A stretch of DNA of 64,000 bases from Sequoia sempervirens (GCA_007258455.2 VDFB02358134.1:213303314-213367313), one strand, 5' to 3'; numbered from the stretch's first letter, positions 21,933 to 34,320 are shown. A program made the numbers and translations. The notes: generated by a model not told the origin, from the letters alone.

Positions 21933-24900
21933 TCAAGGAGTGCTCTTGTTGCTCCTACTAGCGTTAAGCTCTTGGTAAAGTTTTAACTGTTACAATTTAA
22001 GAAGTAAAGACATTAATATATAGAAATTACATTATAAAAAATGATATATTTAAAAAACTAATCACTTACGGCCATCTCACAATCACTCTCCACAAGGGAA
22101 ATATTTTCACTCTGATGTTGAGGTGTGCTCAAGCCCTGTATAAATCATCCAAATAGAAATTAGACTACGAATCAATAATTTGGTTTGATTTTTCACTCGA
22201 ACTAACATCTATAACAACGAATGTAAATTGAAATTTAGTAATTTTCCTCATACCTCCCCTGTCAAAGCCATCGAGGATTGTATAGCAGATGAAAAACTGA
22301 TATCCATTGCCCTCATAACATTTGGAGGTGTTTCCACAACCAACATCTGAAAAATAAAAAAAACATTATTTAATCACAAAAAAGTTAGAATAGCGATCCA
22401 CATCATGAATTATAGTGTATGAGATCTAATGAACAAAATTTTGAGTACTTATTAAACTATATATTTCTGATTATCATGCTTACTATTTGCCCTATCCATA
22501 TCTTGTTCGAAAGGACATGTTTTTAGGCTCTTACCCACACCAGCAATCCACTGAATCATTTGATTAAATGCTTTCATAGACATGTATGATAAATGTGGTG
22601 GCATAGAGAAGGAAACTTGAACTGTTTGAAAAAATGCCTCAAAAAGAAATGGGGTCTCGTGGTGATGGAATGCCATTACAAACAAATGCACGTCATGGCA
22701 TTCCATCACCATAAGAACATATTTCTTTTAGGTATTTTTTCAAAAATTTCATTGCCTTCTCTATGGTAAATTATTGCTTACTATTATGCTTTGATAGATA
22801 TTTTTCCAAGCATCCATAGTTTGTTGGAAAGCACCTATTTTAGGCTTTTACCCATAACAACAAGAAAGCACGAGTAGTTTGATAAAATGCTTTGGTGCAC
22901 ATGTATGAAAAATGTGGTGAGAATTTTGAAGAAATGCCTTGAAGAAATGTGGTCTCATGGTGATGGAATGGAATTCCATTGTGCCATGAGACCATATTTA
23001 TTTGAGGCATTTTTTGAAACTACTAACTGCCTTGTCTATGCTATTAATTACGATTATGGTTTCATTGATTTTTTCCAAGCATCCATAGTTTGTCGTCAGG
23101 TGCACCTTTGCAAGCACATGCCTCCATGTGAAGAAATTGTATCAAGTTGCTTATGTTGACTTTCTAAACAACTATATATTGAAGTTGAAATTTTTTCATC
23201 TATCAACATCTAGTTATTTGTTATGGAATGTAAAGTAATGCTTTGAGTTTGAATGATGTACAATGCAACATAACCAACGATATGAATATAAACTACACAA
23301 ATCTATTAAGTACAATTCATTATTTAAACTCTTTATTCTATTACCTGCATGAAGGTTTGAGTAAATCCATTGGCTCTAGGAGGTGTTCCCTCGAAACCTC
23401 CAATATTACCCTGTTCAACATCCAAAATCACATATTAAAATACCATTCGTAAAACAATGCTATTAACATGTAATAAATTTATAATTGTTTACTAGTTACA
23501 TACCCCGCCGATAGGTGTACTACAGAAATAAGTAGGTGGAGGGCCGGTGTATCTAGTCTCAACACTGTGACCCTGCAATTTTATTAAAATCATAAAACTA
23601 AATTAGTTAATCTTTCATTTCAAATTTGAAATTTAATAAATTAAATTCAATGAACATGATAAATTTTACCCGAGTATCAATTACATATGCATCATGCAAA
23701 ATGTCAGCCGCCCTCTCCATCTCCATAGCTACATATGAATCCTCTGCAATAGCCTCTTGAGTGTCGGTGGGGTCATATGAACAAGTCACCCCACAAGATT
23801 GACACACATGGGTTCTAAGGCTACCACTCAAAGACTGCCCTGCATGGAATTGTAGAATAGGGCTAGTATGATGGATGATACTCTAGGTCAAAGTGTTGAT
23901 CGCCTACAATGTCTCTACATTGGCACTCTCCTTTGTGATGGAAGGCATAACAATGTGATCATGAGGCGGCCTAGCGAGAGCTTGTCTCCCTTGCCGCGTA
24001 GGATTTGGCTGTGCATCGGGCCTATCCTGAGCTGACCCCCCACCTCTCCCTTAGAAGTCCCTCATATCAAAATAATTTGGGATTTTGTTCAATATGAACT
24101 CACTGTATATTTTCCTAAGAAAATACTCAAGGACTTCACAATTGTTGCACAGTCGATTATCAAAGACCATGTACCACCTATCATAAAAATGATTTCTAAT
24201 CTCTTGGTGGTGACACCAATGAATAGGAAACCTATTCACATTGAGGGTAAGATTTTGATTTGTGCATGGGTCAGTGAATAATGAACACAAATCACCTTTT
24301 GTAATTTTTAAACCCTTTACTTGTTTATATGATAGTTTATCTGGATAATATGCCCTAGCCGCCAGTCTCCTATCTTGCCATCCAATTATTTGTTTGCTAG
24401 TTGAATCCACATTTTTTAACATATCTTTCAATAAATTTGTGAGGGTCATTCTTTCTATGGTTGAACCATTTGGATCACTCAACCTACTAATAAAATCCTC
24501 AATTTTTTTTTGTTTCTCTCAATCTCACTCATTAAATTTTGTTGAGTTCCAGGAGAGTGTTGAGGGATTGGTGGAGGAGATTGTTGTTGAGGTTGATTTT
24601 CTTGTTCAGGATCTAGTTGCTCTTCTTGTTGAGGATTTTTTGGGTTTGCGGGTTCATTTGCATCTCCTACAAATTCAAAAATTTATATATCAAATATAAC
24701 CTTAAACTAACAAAATCAACCTAAACTAAGAAATTCAAAACAAGTAGCAAACAATACTTACCTCTCCCACCTCTTCATCATCGTGGCACCATCCTTGCAA
24801 ATAAATAGCAATCGTTGTTGAAGATTTTTGCTCAATCCCTCCTCCTAGAACGTGAGTGTGAAAATGAGGGTTTTTGGTAGTGGGAGGAGCAGAAGAATAG
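21933..24900 (-). pseudogene. Decayed multi-exon gene, function unknown
   Basis: Minus-strand exons with proper AG/GT borders: about 24762-24900, 23670-24666, 23504-23572, 23345-23410, 22254-22346, 22070-22135 and 21933-21968. The junctions from the end of the large exon onward are phase 0 as I read them. The large exon has a Pro/Gln-rich start (EEQLDPEQENQ), then GWQDRRLAARAYYPDKLSY, DRWYMVFDN and RTHVCQSCGVTCSYDP. It carries three in-frame stops (near 24050, 23907 and 23882), each explicable by C-to-T change of a Gln codon, and a one-base slip in an A-run near 24510. Small exons read GHSVETRYTGPPPTYF, GNIGGFEGTPPRANGF and MLVVETPPNVMRAMD. I recognise no family; a transposon-borne gene is possible. 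Confidence 0.55.
22545..23110. repeat. Two tandem foldback repeats inside an intron
   Basis: Two direct units, period about 269 bp (CATCCATAGTTTGT at 22811 and 23080). Each holds a long imperfect hairpin: arms 22602-22676/22694-22765, and 22924-22970/22971-23019, the second with almost no loop (centre GGAATTCC). Shared arm text is TTTGAAGAAATGCCT and GGTCTCATGGTGATGGAATG. They sit in the 998-bp intron between the exons at 22254-22346 and 23345-23410. Probably a duplicated foldback MITE; a small-RNA-producing hairpin is possible. Confidence 0.7.
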
Positions 24901-25455
24901 TCAACATAAAATGAATCACTTTCACTTCTTTTTTTCTTTTAAATTGACATAACACAAGCATGTTATAACATGCTCGCGTTATTAGTTTTCAAAAAAAAAT
25001 TTCAAGTTGGCCACCAAATTGTAACCCAACTTCATGCAATCGCCCATTTATGAATTCTCTGAACTCAACTCAAGTGTCACCATGTCGATGTTGAAGGCTC
25101 ACATAATAAAATCAAGATTTCTAGGCCACACTATTGAAAATGAAAACTTAGAATCTACTACAAACTAATGTAGAACACAATCCAAAGAATCAAGTATCTC
25201 ATCTAATGATGTCTCCTCCAAATTTTGATCCAAAGTATCCACACTCATGTCAACCTATGATGAATGATCATGTAGAGAATGAACTAGATGATTAGAGTGT
25301 TCCCTCACAAACAATGAAGAAGAATCAAATCCATCAAAGAAAATATGAATACAATTTAATAGTGTCTCCCAAATATGCAATATGTGTCTCCTTAAAAAAT
25401 ATCCTATCAAGAGATCATCCCACAAAGTTTAATCTAAAATAAAATGTATGTCCTA
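24901..25455. other. Intergenic stretch with a 16-bp palindrome
   Basis: No gene seen. GCATGTTATAACATGC is a perfect palindrome at 24958-24973. The rest is AT-rich; its minus strand should hold the continuation of copia-4 Pol, but I see no recognisable Pol motif. Confidence 0.5.
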
Positions 25456-27000
25456 TTATAAATAATCACATGAAGCTCTTGGAGAAGAAATAATGGTCTT
25501 TGAAGTAGTAGTAATAATAGATGTAGGATATTGAATGAAAGGTTGAAGAATTGGATCACTTGTGAGAATACACAAGTTCAAGTAACCGAAATTTTCTTCA
25601 AAATCAAAGTCCACACTTGAAGTGTGATCATCATCCAAAGGATCAAATCCATCACTAGGAATAAAATTTGAAAAGGTGTACAATTGAGATGCATGATCAA
25701 GCACCCAAGTAGCATTAATATCTCTACTCTCCAAATCCTTAATAATTGAATCAGGACTAAATTTCATAGTCTTCCCTACTCCATTGTGAGTCATATCATA
25801 TATGGAAAAAGGATTATTGGACAAATGAGGTATGCACAATATATCATTGAAAGTTCCATCACTGATATCAATAGATCCCTTCCAAATTATATTAATATAT
25901 GTATTGTTACACATCAAAATAGGTGGCATAAAACAAGGCTCAAAAGAAGAGAACATGGACTATGAAGAAGCCATACATGATGAGAAGCTATAAAATCTAG
26001 AAGCCATCTCCTTGATTCAAGAATTATAGAAGAAAAAAGATTTTTTCCTTTGTGTTTATCTTCGTATATTTTTTTCCTTTTTCTTAGTATATTCTTGGTT
26101 TGATGAAGATGTAGATTCAGTGACCCCTTTATTTCTCTTCTCAAGAAGATGTGTGATGTGGTCAATCTGATTCTTCATACATTTATGTTCATCATGACCA
26201 ATTTTCTTACAGTAAGAAAATTTAACCTTCTCCTTCTTAGATTTTCCTTCATTTGAAGAAGTTCTAATGTCTAAATTAGAATAAAAAGCAAGTAAATTTG
26301 AAGCATTCTTCCATCAGTTCTTTTATTTATTTATTTTTTTCCATTATCCTTTGGATCTTTAGGGCCGTGATTTTCAACCAAAAAATGAGATAGAAAATTT
26401 GATATTGCCCATTTGAACCAACTTGTCTTGTTATTTTATGATTTTATTAGCAAACACATCAAGATAAGACATTGTGTAGGGTGCTACTAAGGAAATTTTA
26501 GTGGCATAGAATGTAGAAACAAAGAATGAATAGTTTGGACCAAGTTTAGAGAGAATACTTAAGATTAATTATTTATCATCTTTCTCAATTCCACACTATT
26601 TCAATTGCAATATTATAGCCATTAGTTTTGTGAAAAATTCATATATTTTATCAAAACCTAAAGGAATTAACCCTATCAAATCATTCTCTAAAATTGATGA
26701 CCTCTTAATTCATATTTTGTACCAAATATTTTTCCAATGTTGTCCAAACTTCATTTGGTGAAGATAAGGAATCAACATGAAATATAAAATATAGAGATAT
26801 AGTCATACATATTCCAAATGCTTCATCACACTTATTAAACCATTTTATCTTTTCTACATAAAATTTTCATTCAATTTATAGTCTCATTGTTACACTATGC
26901 AATCCATACTTTTTCAATTAGAGTGCCATTTTATCTTTTTAATAAAAATAGTTGTAGGGTGTTAACACATGAATTGATACTTGATCCATTTTAAGTAGAA
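25456..27000 (-). pseudogene. Ty1/copia Gag-protease remnant (copia-4)
   Basis: Minus strand, reading right to left. Gag region 26330-26720 in pieces (LVQMGNIKF, SKLGPNYSFFVSTFYATKI). Zinc-knuckle relic SYCKKIGHDEHKCM near 26184-26225, with the first Cys lost. Protease relic RRWLLDFIASHHVW near 25975-26020, where the catalytic DSGA has become DFIA. Then the pre-integrase segment 25456-25956 (GSIDISDGTFNDILCIPHLS, NGVGKTMKFSPDS, HASQLYTFS). Integrase and everything after are missing. The right side is cut by the copia-2 LTR at 27041. Confidence 0.85.
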
Positions 27001-27040
27001 AATATTTTTTGTGAGTGCACAAAAAGAGACACCAATATAT

Positions 27041-30000
27041 TGTTGAAGTTTGGTTGTCATTGATGTCAAAAGTGTGAGTATTGGTTGTCATTGATGTTAG
27101 AAGTATTTTGGAATTGGTTGTAGTTTGGTCATCAATGTTGCAATTTGGCTATTTGGTTGCTAGAGTCTCTAAAAAATGCTTTGCATTTCTCTGTTGGTGA
27201 TTTTGTGCTCCTATAGTATGGAAGTTAGCTTCAAATGTTTTCAGAGCATGTGTCATCCAAGTTTCATGTTGTTTGGATTATAGTAAAGGTGTTTTACAAG
27301 TGATAGTTTGAAGATGTTATTGTTTCTGTGAGGAAGTTCATAGAGGTGCAAAGTTTCACTATAGATTCCTCTGTATTTGAAATTATATATTTTTAGATAA
27401 GAAGTTAAGGTTATTGGGTTTTGAAGGTGATATATCCAAATTTTCATATCATTTGTCCTTCCGTAGGACAAATTGTAAATGATAAAGTGCAAGATTGTAT
27501 TATTTGGTCACTAGTTTTAGTGTTTTTTGGATTGCACCAACTTGTTGTTGTATGAAGTGGTGAATTGGTTGGTGGAGAGATTTCCTAAAGATTATATGAT
27601 GTTTTTGGTTTCTTTACATAGTGATTTCTAGTTTCTCCAAAATAGGTTGTGTCTAGAATGAAGGTATTTCTAAGTTATGCTTTTTCTTGGCTGACTAGGA
27701 TATGTTGAATGTGTGTGCCACAAGTTCAAGGATGTATGGAGTTCAAGAAGTGTTTGAAGATGTTTTATGGGTCATGTTAAATCATCTAGGAGAAGCACAA
27801 GTAATTTTTAATCATTCATCCACCTACTGTGTGGTTGCATAACATGCCCCAAGTTTGTAAAAGCTTGGGGACCCCAATTTTAAAATTAGCTACTTAGCAT
27901 GGCCAAAAAGGAATGGTTGAAAAAGGGTTAAAATAAAAGTATGATGAATTGTGGCTCATTTTGTAAAATATGAAATAGAGAATTAGTTAATTGAGTGTTC
28001 AAGTAAGTTAAGTGTGAATGCATGGTTTAAGTTTGGCCGGATACGATTAAATTGGGTAAGTCAAATTATAGTTGAGGGATTAAATCTTCTAGGTGGGTAA
28101 TGTGAAGGTTTGTGGGTCAATGAGTGTGAAAAAAGGTAACTGGGATGCATTACTAAGGTCTTGTAGTTCAAATTATTGTTGTGGAAAAATATGGTTCAAA
28201 TGCTAATGTGGGCATTTGGGCATTCAGGTACTCGAGTATGTAGAAAACATATAATTAAGAAAAAAATTTAGCACACCACCTAAGGATTCATGATAATATT
28301 AGAAACCCAAAAAATCCCATAAGTGGACATGTCCAAAAAATTATGAAACATATTATTTTAATCATGAAATTAAAAGGGGTAAAGTCATATGGGAATGGTT
28401 TTAATAATGTTTTTTTTGAAATATGCACTAAGAGATTTAAATGGGACCAATGCAAATGATGTAAACTATGTTGATGTAGATATGATAGACATAAATCCAC
28501 CACAAAACATGGGTATCCATGCAAATCAAGATTTCTTGTGAATCTAATGACATGAAATTAGGAGAAATATAAGCAATTAAGAGATGGATACATGGATGGA
28601 AATTTCTGAGGAAGAGTAGTGGAAAACTGGGAAAGTGAAAAACTAAGTTTCCTTTGGAAATTCAACATAGTGCTAAGTTTATTTTAAGTGCATCAGTGGA
28701 TGTGTTTCGTGAACCTAGAACTTGATGGAAGAACTAGGAGTGAAGAAGATGGATCTTCTATATCCACCTGATCACTCTAAAAAATTATGATGAGATACAA
28801 GTGGACTCAATTGTACATTCCCCTACATCTCTCAAGAATTCCAACTATAGTGAAGGAAGTCAAAATGACTTTGAATTATTTCCAGAATGGGGAAAATATC
28901 TTCCAGTGCCACCTATCATTTTGTGCCACATGTTATTTTCTGATTGGATTATTCTTATTTAACCATGTGTTGTTTGAAATTGATTGAGGCCTTGTGTTAT
29001 ATAAATTTATGAATGTTATTCGTTTTGAAGGATCATAATTTGTTGAACTTTATAGACGTAATATTGGCATATCACCAATTTTACCTCTATTTTCATGTTT
29101 TTTATTCAACTCTAGTTTAAAAATTTGTTTATTCCATAGAATTTGCTAATATCAAAGCCTTTTTAAAGCTATTTATTGATCGTAAATTCCACATAGTTGA
29201 AAATTTATTCCTATCAGAAAAGAAATGTGTTGCACCAAATTCAGGTGCATGTTGACATTGCTCAATGGTAAATGGTTGTTTTTGCTTTAAAATTTTGCAC
29301 TATTCTATACATAGTTGTGAAGCAATCTAGTAAAACATAGAGTAGTTTATGATTTTATTTAGTGTATTTCTTGGTGTATGCATGGATAATAGCTAGGAGA
29401 CATTTTAATCTTAAGATCTTTTCTTTTATTTAATTTGAATTTCATTAATGTTCCTACAAATTACTTGGATTCTTTAAATTGTGAAGAGTAATACGTGTTG
29501 AATTTATTGAATCTTTATGTTACTCTATTTGGTATAACAATAGTTGAGCTTCAAAACCGGAGACCCCTCATGATTAACAACATTTGTGTACAATAAATCT
29601 TGAAGGACCCTAATCTTTCAAGACCTAACATTTCAAAGCCTCAAGAGATAGTGAAGATCATCTTTAATTAAATAATCCTAGTTATTATTTCAAGAGAGAT
29701 AGGTTCCTTTGTTTATTTGAGCAAAGATTTATCTACCTATTGGTGTATGTGTAACATCCATGTCAACACTGCTAAGGTGGAATGACCTACATGCTACAAG
29801 TTTCATTTTTTTTTCTCTTAAGGATAGCCAATTTCAAGTATGCAAAGTGTGTGGATGTTGTTCATTGAAGACTGATATTGTGAAGAGTGTTTAGGACTAG
29901 GTTAAGAATGTGTTGGAATCTATAAGGCATGTTCCTCTTCCTAGTGTTACGTGTAGACCAATTGGGTCTTTCCCTCTACACATTTCATGTTGTTTAATCT

Positions 30001-30860
30001 TTTGTAAACTTTTAATTATAATATTCTTGTTGTTTTTAGTCGACATATAATGTAATCAATATAATATCATGTATACTATAAACCTAGTTGATCTAGGTGG
30101 GGTGTGACTGTAAGAGGTTTGAATTAAGGATTTGTAAAGAATTATTATGTTTATGTAAGTGACTGAAGGAGAAAGAGTAGAAGTGGAAGGTCCTATCTAG
30201 ATTCAAGTTGACCATATTTTTATGATAGAAGGGAAATGAAGAGTGTGCCTAACTAATTGCTTAAGATTGTCAGCCAAAGGAAAAAATCTTGAAGGCTAAA
30301 AGCAATGAGCTAGTAAGCTACATAGAAGAAATTTGAAGAATTTGTAGAAGAATTGTCAAAGAAAAATTACAATCATTAGAAGAGAAGGGAAAAAGTAGAA
30401 TTCCAATTATCAAAGGATTAAGCCTCATTGCCAGATTTGGATAGCAGAAGGACTATCATGTTGTAATATTTTTTGAGTTTACTCTCAGTTTAGGGAGTAG
30501 TTGATTTTTGGGTTGAAGACCTAAAAAAAAATTGCGGGGAGTTGTAGCTTCTATGGGAGTGACCCTAAAACCTTTCTATAGGTAGTAGTAGCTTCCTTGG
30601 GTTGTAGCCCTAGAAAAAAGTTGTAATTGTGATCCATTTATGAGGCTAGATTGGGACAATAGCTCCTATCATCTTTTCTCACTGTGGTTTTTCCCTTGTG
30701 GAGTTTTCCACGTACACCTAGTATTTTGTGGTTTTGTGCATTATGTTCTTCTTTCATGTTTCTATTTATTTTGTGAAGTTTAAGCCTCAATTTTCTCTAG
30801 AGGGTTTGATATTTGATTGAATACTGATTCACCCCCTCTTTGTATTTCAATGTGTGTTTA
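27041..30860 (+). repeat. 5' LTR of copia-2, split by an insertion
   Basis: 27041-27822 matches 36004-36750, and 29755-30860 matches 36750-37849. Starts TGTTGAAG..GTTGTCATTGATG and ends TGTGTGTTTA, where the 3' LTR has TGTGTGTTCA. Without the insert it is about 1.88 kb, close to the 1.85 kb of the 3' LTR. The two differ often by substitution, so the insertion of copia-2 is old. Confidence 0.88.
27823..29754. mobile_element. 1.93-kb unknown insertion in the copia-2 5' LTR
   Basis: Absent from the 3' LTR. Bordered on both sides by CATCCA (27817-27822 and 29755-29760), a candidate 6-bp target duplication. No clear terminal inverted repeats (left CCTACTGTGT, right GTGTATGTGTAA) and no protein motif. 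AT-rich; the short frames at 28288-28524 and 28787-28987 look random. Confidence 0.65.
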
Positions 30861-30864
30861 GTAA

Positions 30865-30877
30865 TTAGTATCAAAGC
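30865..30877 (+). other. Primer-binding site of copia-2
   Basis: TTAGTATCAAAGC, a two-change version of the TGGTATCAGAGC site for initiator Met-tRNA widely used by plant copia elements, a few bases after the LTR end. Confidence 0.75.
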
Positions 30878-30899
30878 TTGGTTCCTTGGAAGAAGTATA

Positions 30900-31980
30900 A
30901 TAGCTTTAGGGAGATATGGGATAGCACAAGAAGGATCTCACAAGGTTCATAGGTTTCATGGAACAAATTTCACTTTTTGGAGATACTAGATGGAAACTCA
31001 TTTGTCCTCTTTAAAGGGTATGGTGGATGGAAATATGTCAAAGATGGTTATACTATTCTTGCTACTTCTCCAACTAATCTGGTTGAGATCAAGGTTTATG
31101 AGAACAATGGAAAGGAAAATAATAATATCTTTAGAGGGCTATTAGATTTTAACCTAGTAAAATTAATGCACTAAAAATTAGCAAAGGAAGTCTTGGAAAA
31201 GATTGGTTGCATTTATGAATGAGATATCAAAATTAAGAAAGAAAAGTTGCAGATCTACAAAGAAAAGTTTGAGAACCTAAAAATGTCAGAGGATGAAGAT
31301 ATTGCAGGATATGTGCCCCAGGTTGATAAAATTTTCAATGAAATCAGAGGTCTTGGTGTAGATATTGAAGAATCTATGGTTGTTAAAAATGTATTAAGAT
31401 CTCTTCCTAATTCTTATAGTTCTAAAGTATCTTCAATTGAGGAAGCTAGATATCTAGATAAAATTTCAATGGATCAATTATATGGCACCCTTATTGCTTT
31501 TGAAATGAGAGAGTTTGATAAATAAGGTCCTATGAAGGAAGCAACATTCAAAGCAATCAAGAAAGATTCTTATTAAGAATCTGATCCAAATAGTGACACT
31601 GATGAAGAGGAAGCAAAATTTGTAAGGAAGTTAAAAAGAGGTACCAACAAGTATAAATGTAAGCTACCTTTCAATTTTTTCAAGTGTGGAGAGGTTGGTA
31701 ATTTTACTTCTAAATATCCCTTTAAATATTTTGAGAAGATAAATAAAGATCCTAAAAGAAATAAGGATAAAAAGAGTCTCTAGTCCATGGAAGATTCATG
31801 CTCTGCAAAAGATGATGATTCTAATGGTTTGGATAATGAAGATGAAGTCTTGTTCTTGGCTACTAAAAAGACTAAAGATAAAGATAAAGATCCAAGTGTT
31901 GTGTGTATTGCTTTTCATGAAAAATATGAGGATAATTCATGGGTGATTGGTAGTGGTTGTTTCAACCACATGACATGAGA
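30900..31980 (+). pseudogene. Gag and protease remnant of copia-2
   Basis: Gag (capsid) begins near 30905 and is in pieces: TILATSPTNLVEIKVYEN, then EDEDIAGYVPQVDKIFNEI and SLPNSYSSKVSSIEEA (31247-31525). A zinc-knuckle relic FFKCGEVGNFTSKYPF (31675-31725) has lost Cys and His ligands. The protease start reads SWVIGSGCFNHMT (about 31940-31978) where active elements have DSG, so the catalytic aspartate is Gly. Stops at 31525, 31575 and 31782. Confidence 0.88.
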
Positions 31981-32329
31981 TAAGAGAAAGTTTATCAAAC
32001 TTGTGAATTGGAATGGTGGTAGAGTCAAGATTGGAGATGATACTTCAGTGTAGATTTGAGGAAAATATTGTATTAGTATTGATGGAAAGAGAAGAAAAAA
32101 ATATGTTATTTATGTCAAAGGTCTCTAGCATAATATATTATTAGTGTGAGTCAAATGTGTAGAAATGTTTACAACGTTTTATTCAATAAAAGTGGATGTG
32201 AAATTAGAAAAGAAAAGTTTGGACAATTGGTCATTGAAGGATCTAGGACAAGTGGTAATATATAGTCTAAGAGATGTCACTGGGAGAACTTTTCTTCTGG
32301 GACAAGCAAGTAAATAATGGTTGTAGCAT

Positions 32330-33240
32330 AGAAGAATGGGACACATCAACTTTGAAAATCTTGTGAGGATCAAATCATTACATATGGTAAGAGATATGCC
32401 TAAAATAATCAATCCTACAAGTACAATATGCAAGGAATGCCAGTTTGGTAATAAAACAAGGATAAGTTTCAAGTCTAAAGAATATTCTTCTTGTAGACCT
32501 TTGGAGTTGGTACATACTGATTTGTGCATACCTACCAAAACATAAAGTCTTAAAGGAGAAATGTATTTCATGATTTTTATTAATGATTTCTCTAGGATGG
32601 CATGGATTACATTCTTGAAAGATAAATATGATGCTTTTAGTAGATTAAATATTTTTAAGTCTATGGTTGAGAATGAAATGAATGTTAAGATAAAATGTTT
32701 GAGGTCTGATAGAGGAGGTTTGTTCACTTTAAATGAATTCAATGAATTTTTTTTAAAACATGGAATAAAGAGGCATTTATCTGTTGCTCAAAATCCTCAA
32801 CAAAATGGGGTAGTTGAAAAAAATAAAAAATCCCTAACAAAATGGGGTAGTTGAAAGAAATAATATGATTTTTCAAGAGATGGCAATGACCAAGTTGATG
32901 GAAGAAAATATTCTTGGTGTCTATTGGAGAGATGTAGTTCATACTATAGTATATGTTCAGAATAAAGGATTATTGAGATTGCACAACACTAAGACTCCTT
33001 AAGAGCTATAGTATGGAAGACTTACAACTGTCAAATATTTTAGAGTTTTTGGAAGCAAATGTTACATTAAAAGAGATGAAGATGTGTTAGGAAAATTTTA
33101 TTCAAGGGCCGATGAAGGTATCTTTCTAGGATATTCATCTTAGAGTAAAGCATACAAATGCTACAACAAAAGATTGGGAAGAATAGTTGAAAGCACTAAT
33201 GTGAAGGTTGATGAAGATTTACATCAAAATATGTTGAAGA
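32330..33240 (+). pseudogene. Integrase remnant of copia-2
   Basis: Pre-integrase MGHINFENLV with the zinc-binding CKECQFGNKTR, first catalytic Asp in LVHTDLC, second in CLRSDRGGLF, third acidic residue in QQNGVVEK. A tandem duplication of 37 bp (repeat CAAAATGGGGTAGTTGAAA at 32801 and 32838) throws the frame. The C-terminal part continues in other frames (RVFGSKCYIKRDED, DEGIFLGYSS, 33040-33145). Unlike copia-1, the second catalytic Asp is still coded. Confidence 0.9.
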
Positions 33241-33300
33241 GAAAGAAGAACAGCAAAAAATCTCAACAAAACTCCTAAAAAGTGTTACAAAGAAGGTTTA

Positions 33301-33655
33301 TGTTGCACCAAAAGATCAACTTGTTAATGCTTGATACAACTACTAAAATTAATGAATCCATGTGAGGCGATCAAGCCATGTCACAAACTTGAGAATCACA
33401 CTGCACAACACAAGGATACTAAGGGAACACACCTTACAACAATCCCCCTAGCAGAAGCAAGGGGTTCAAACCTATGAATCAGGCTATGATACCAATTGTT
33501 GAAAAGATGATTTTCATTGCACCAAAATATCAACCTGTTAATGTCTGATACAACTGCTAGAGTTAATGAATCCATGGGAGGTATTTAAGCCATGTCACGA
33601 ACCTGAGCGCTATGTTGAACAAAACAAGGAGACCAAGGGCACACACCTTGTAACA
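33301..33655 (-). mobile_element. Complete TRIM (miniature LTR retrotransposon) inside copia-2
   Basis: Two short direct repeats, 33301-33441 (141 bp) and 33497-33655 (159 bp), both TG...CA; the left one lacks 18 bp near its outer end. On the minus strand the 55-bp interior has TGGTATCATAGC (33483-33494), an initiator-Met-tRNA-type PBS two bases from one repeat, and TGCTAGGGGGAT (33442-33453), a purine tract touching the other. This is the LTR-PBS-PPT-LTR plan of TRIMs. It interrupts Pol between the integrase and RT parts; TATGTT occurs on both sides (33299 and 33661) as a possible but offset target duplication. Confidence 0.82.
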
Positions 33656-33699
33656 AAAAGTATGTTCAAATAAATCATTCAAAAGATTAGATTTTTGGA

Positions 33700-34315
33700 G
33701 ATAAGAATTAAGGAGTGCTAACCAGAAGAAGGCTTGCAAAGATAAGTGAACAAGTAAAATTGTGTTTACTATCAAAGGTATAACCAAAAAAAATTGATGA
33801 TTCCAACAAGGTTGAAGGATGGATACAAGCAATGGAAGAAGAGTTGAATCAGATTGAGAAGAATTAGACTTGGGAATTGGTTCCAAGGCTTGTAGACAAG
33901 AATGTGATAGGAACTAAGTGGATATTCAAGAATAATTTAAATGAAGATGGTGAAGTTGTAAGAAACAAAGAAAGATTGGTTTGCAAAAGGCTATTCACAA
34001 GTAGAAGGTATTGATTTTGAGTTAAAATTTTCTCTGGTAGCAAGAATGGAAGCTATCAGAATGTTTCTTGCCTTTTCTACTCACAAGGACTTCAAAGTGT
34101 ATTAGATGGATGTTAAATTGAATTTTTTGAATGGATATTTGGAAGAAGAATTTGACATTGAGAAACTTTATGGATTTTGGTTATCAAAAGAACCAAACAT
34201 GGTGTGTAGACTCAAAAAGGTTTTGTATGGTCACAAACAAGCTCCAAGGGCTTGGTGTGCAAGGTTGGATAAGTAGTTGCTTCATCAAGAATTCAATAAA
34301 GATACAAAAAATATC
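33700..34315 (+). pseudogene. Reverse transcriptase remnant of copia-2
   Basis: Linker with VLTRRRLAKISE-like text, then NWELVPRLVDKNVIGTKWIF (33875-33930), GEVVRNKERLVCK, and after frameshifts GYLEEEFDIEKLYGFW, MVCRLKKVLYG and HKQAPRAWCARLDK. It stops at DTKNI, where the TIR element begins; the YVDD box and the start of RNase H (about 370 bp by comparison with copia-1) are absent. Confidence 0.87.
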
Positions 34316-34320
34316 ATGCA

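Noticed and set aside
25000..25455. Continuation of copia-4 integrase
   Set aside because: I looked for HTD, RSDxGGEF and NGVVER motifs in three minus frames and saw none.
32179..32742. 187-codon minus-strand frame in copia-2
   Set aside because: Exact antisense of integrase coding sequence; a shadow frame.
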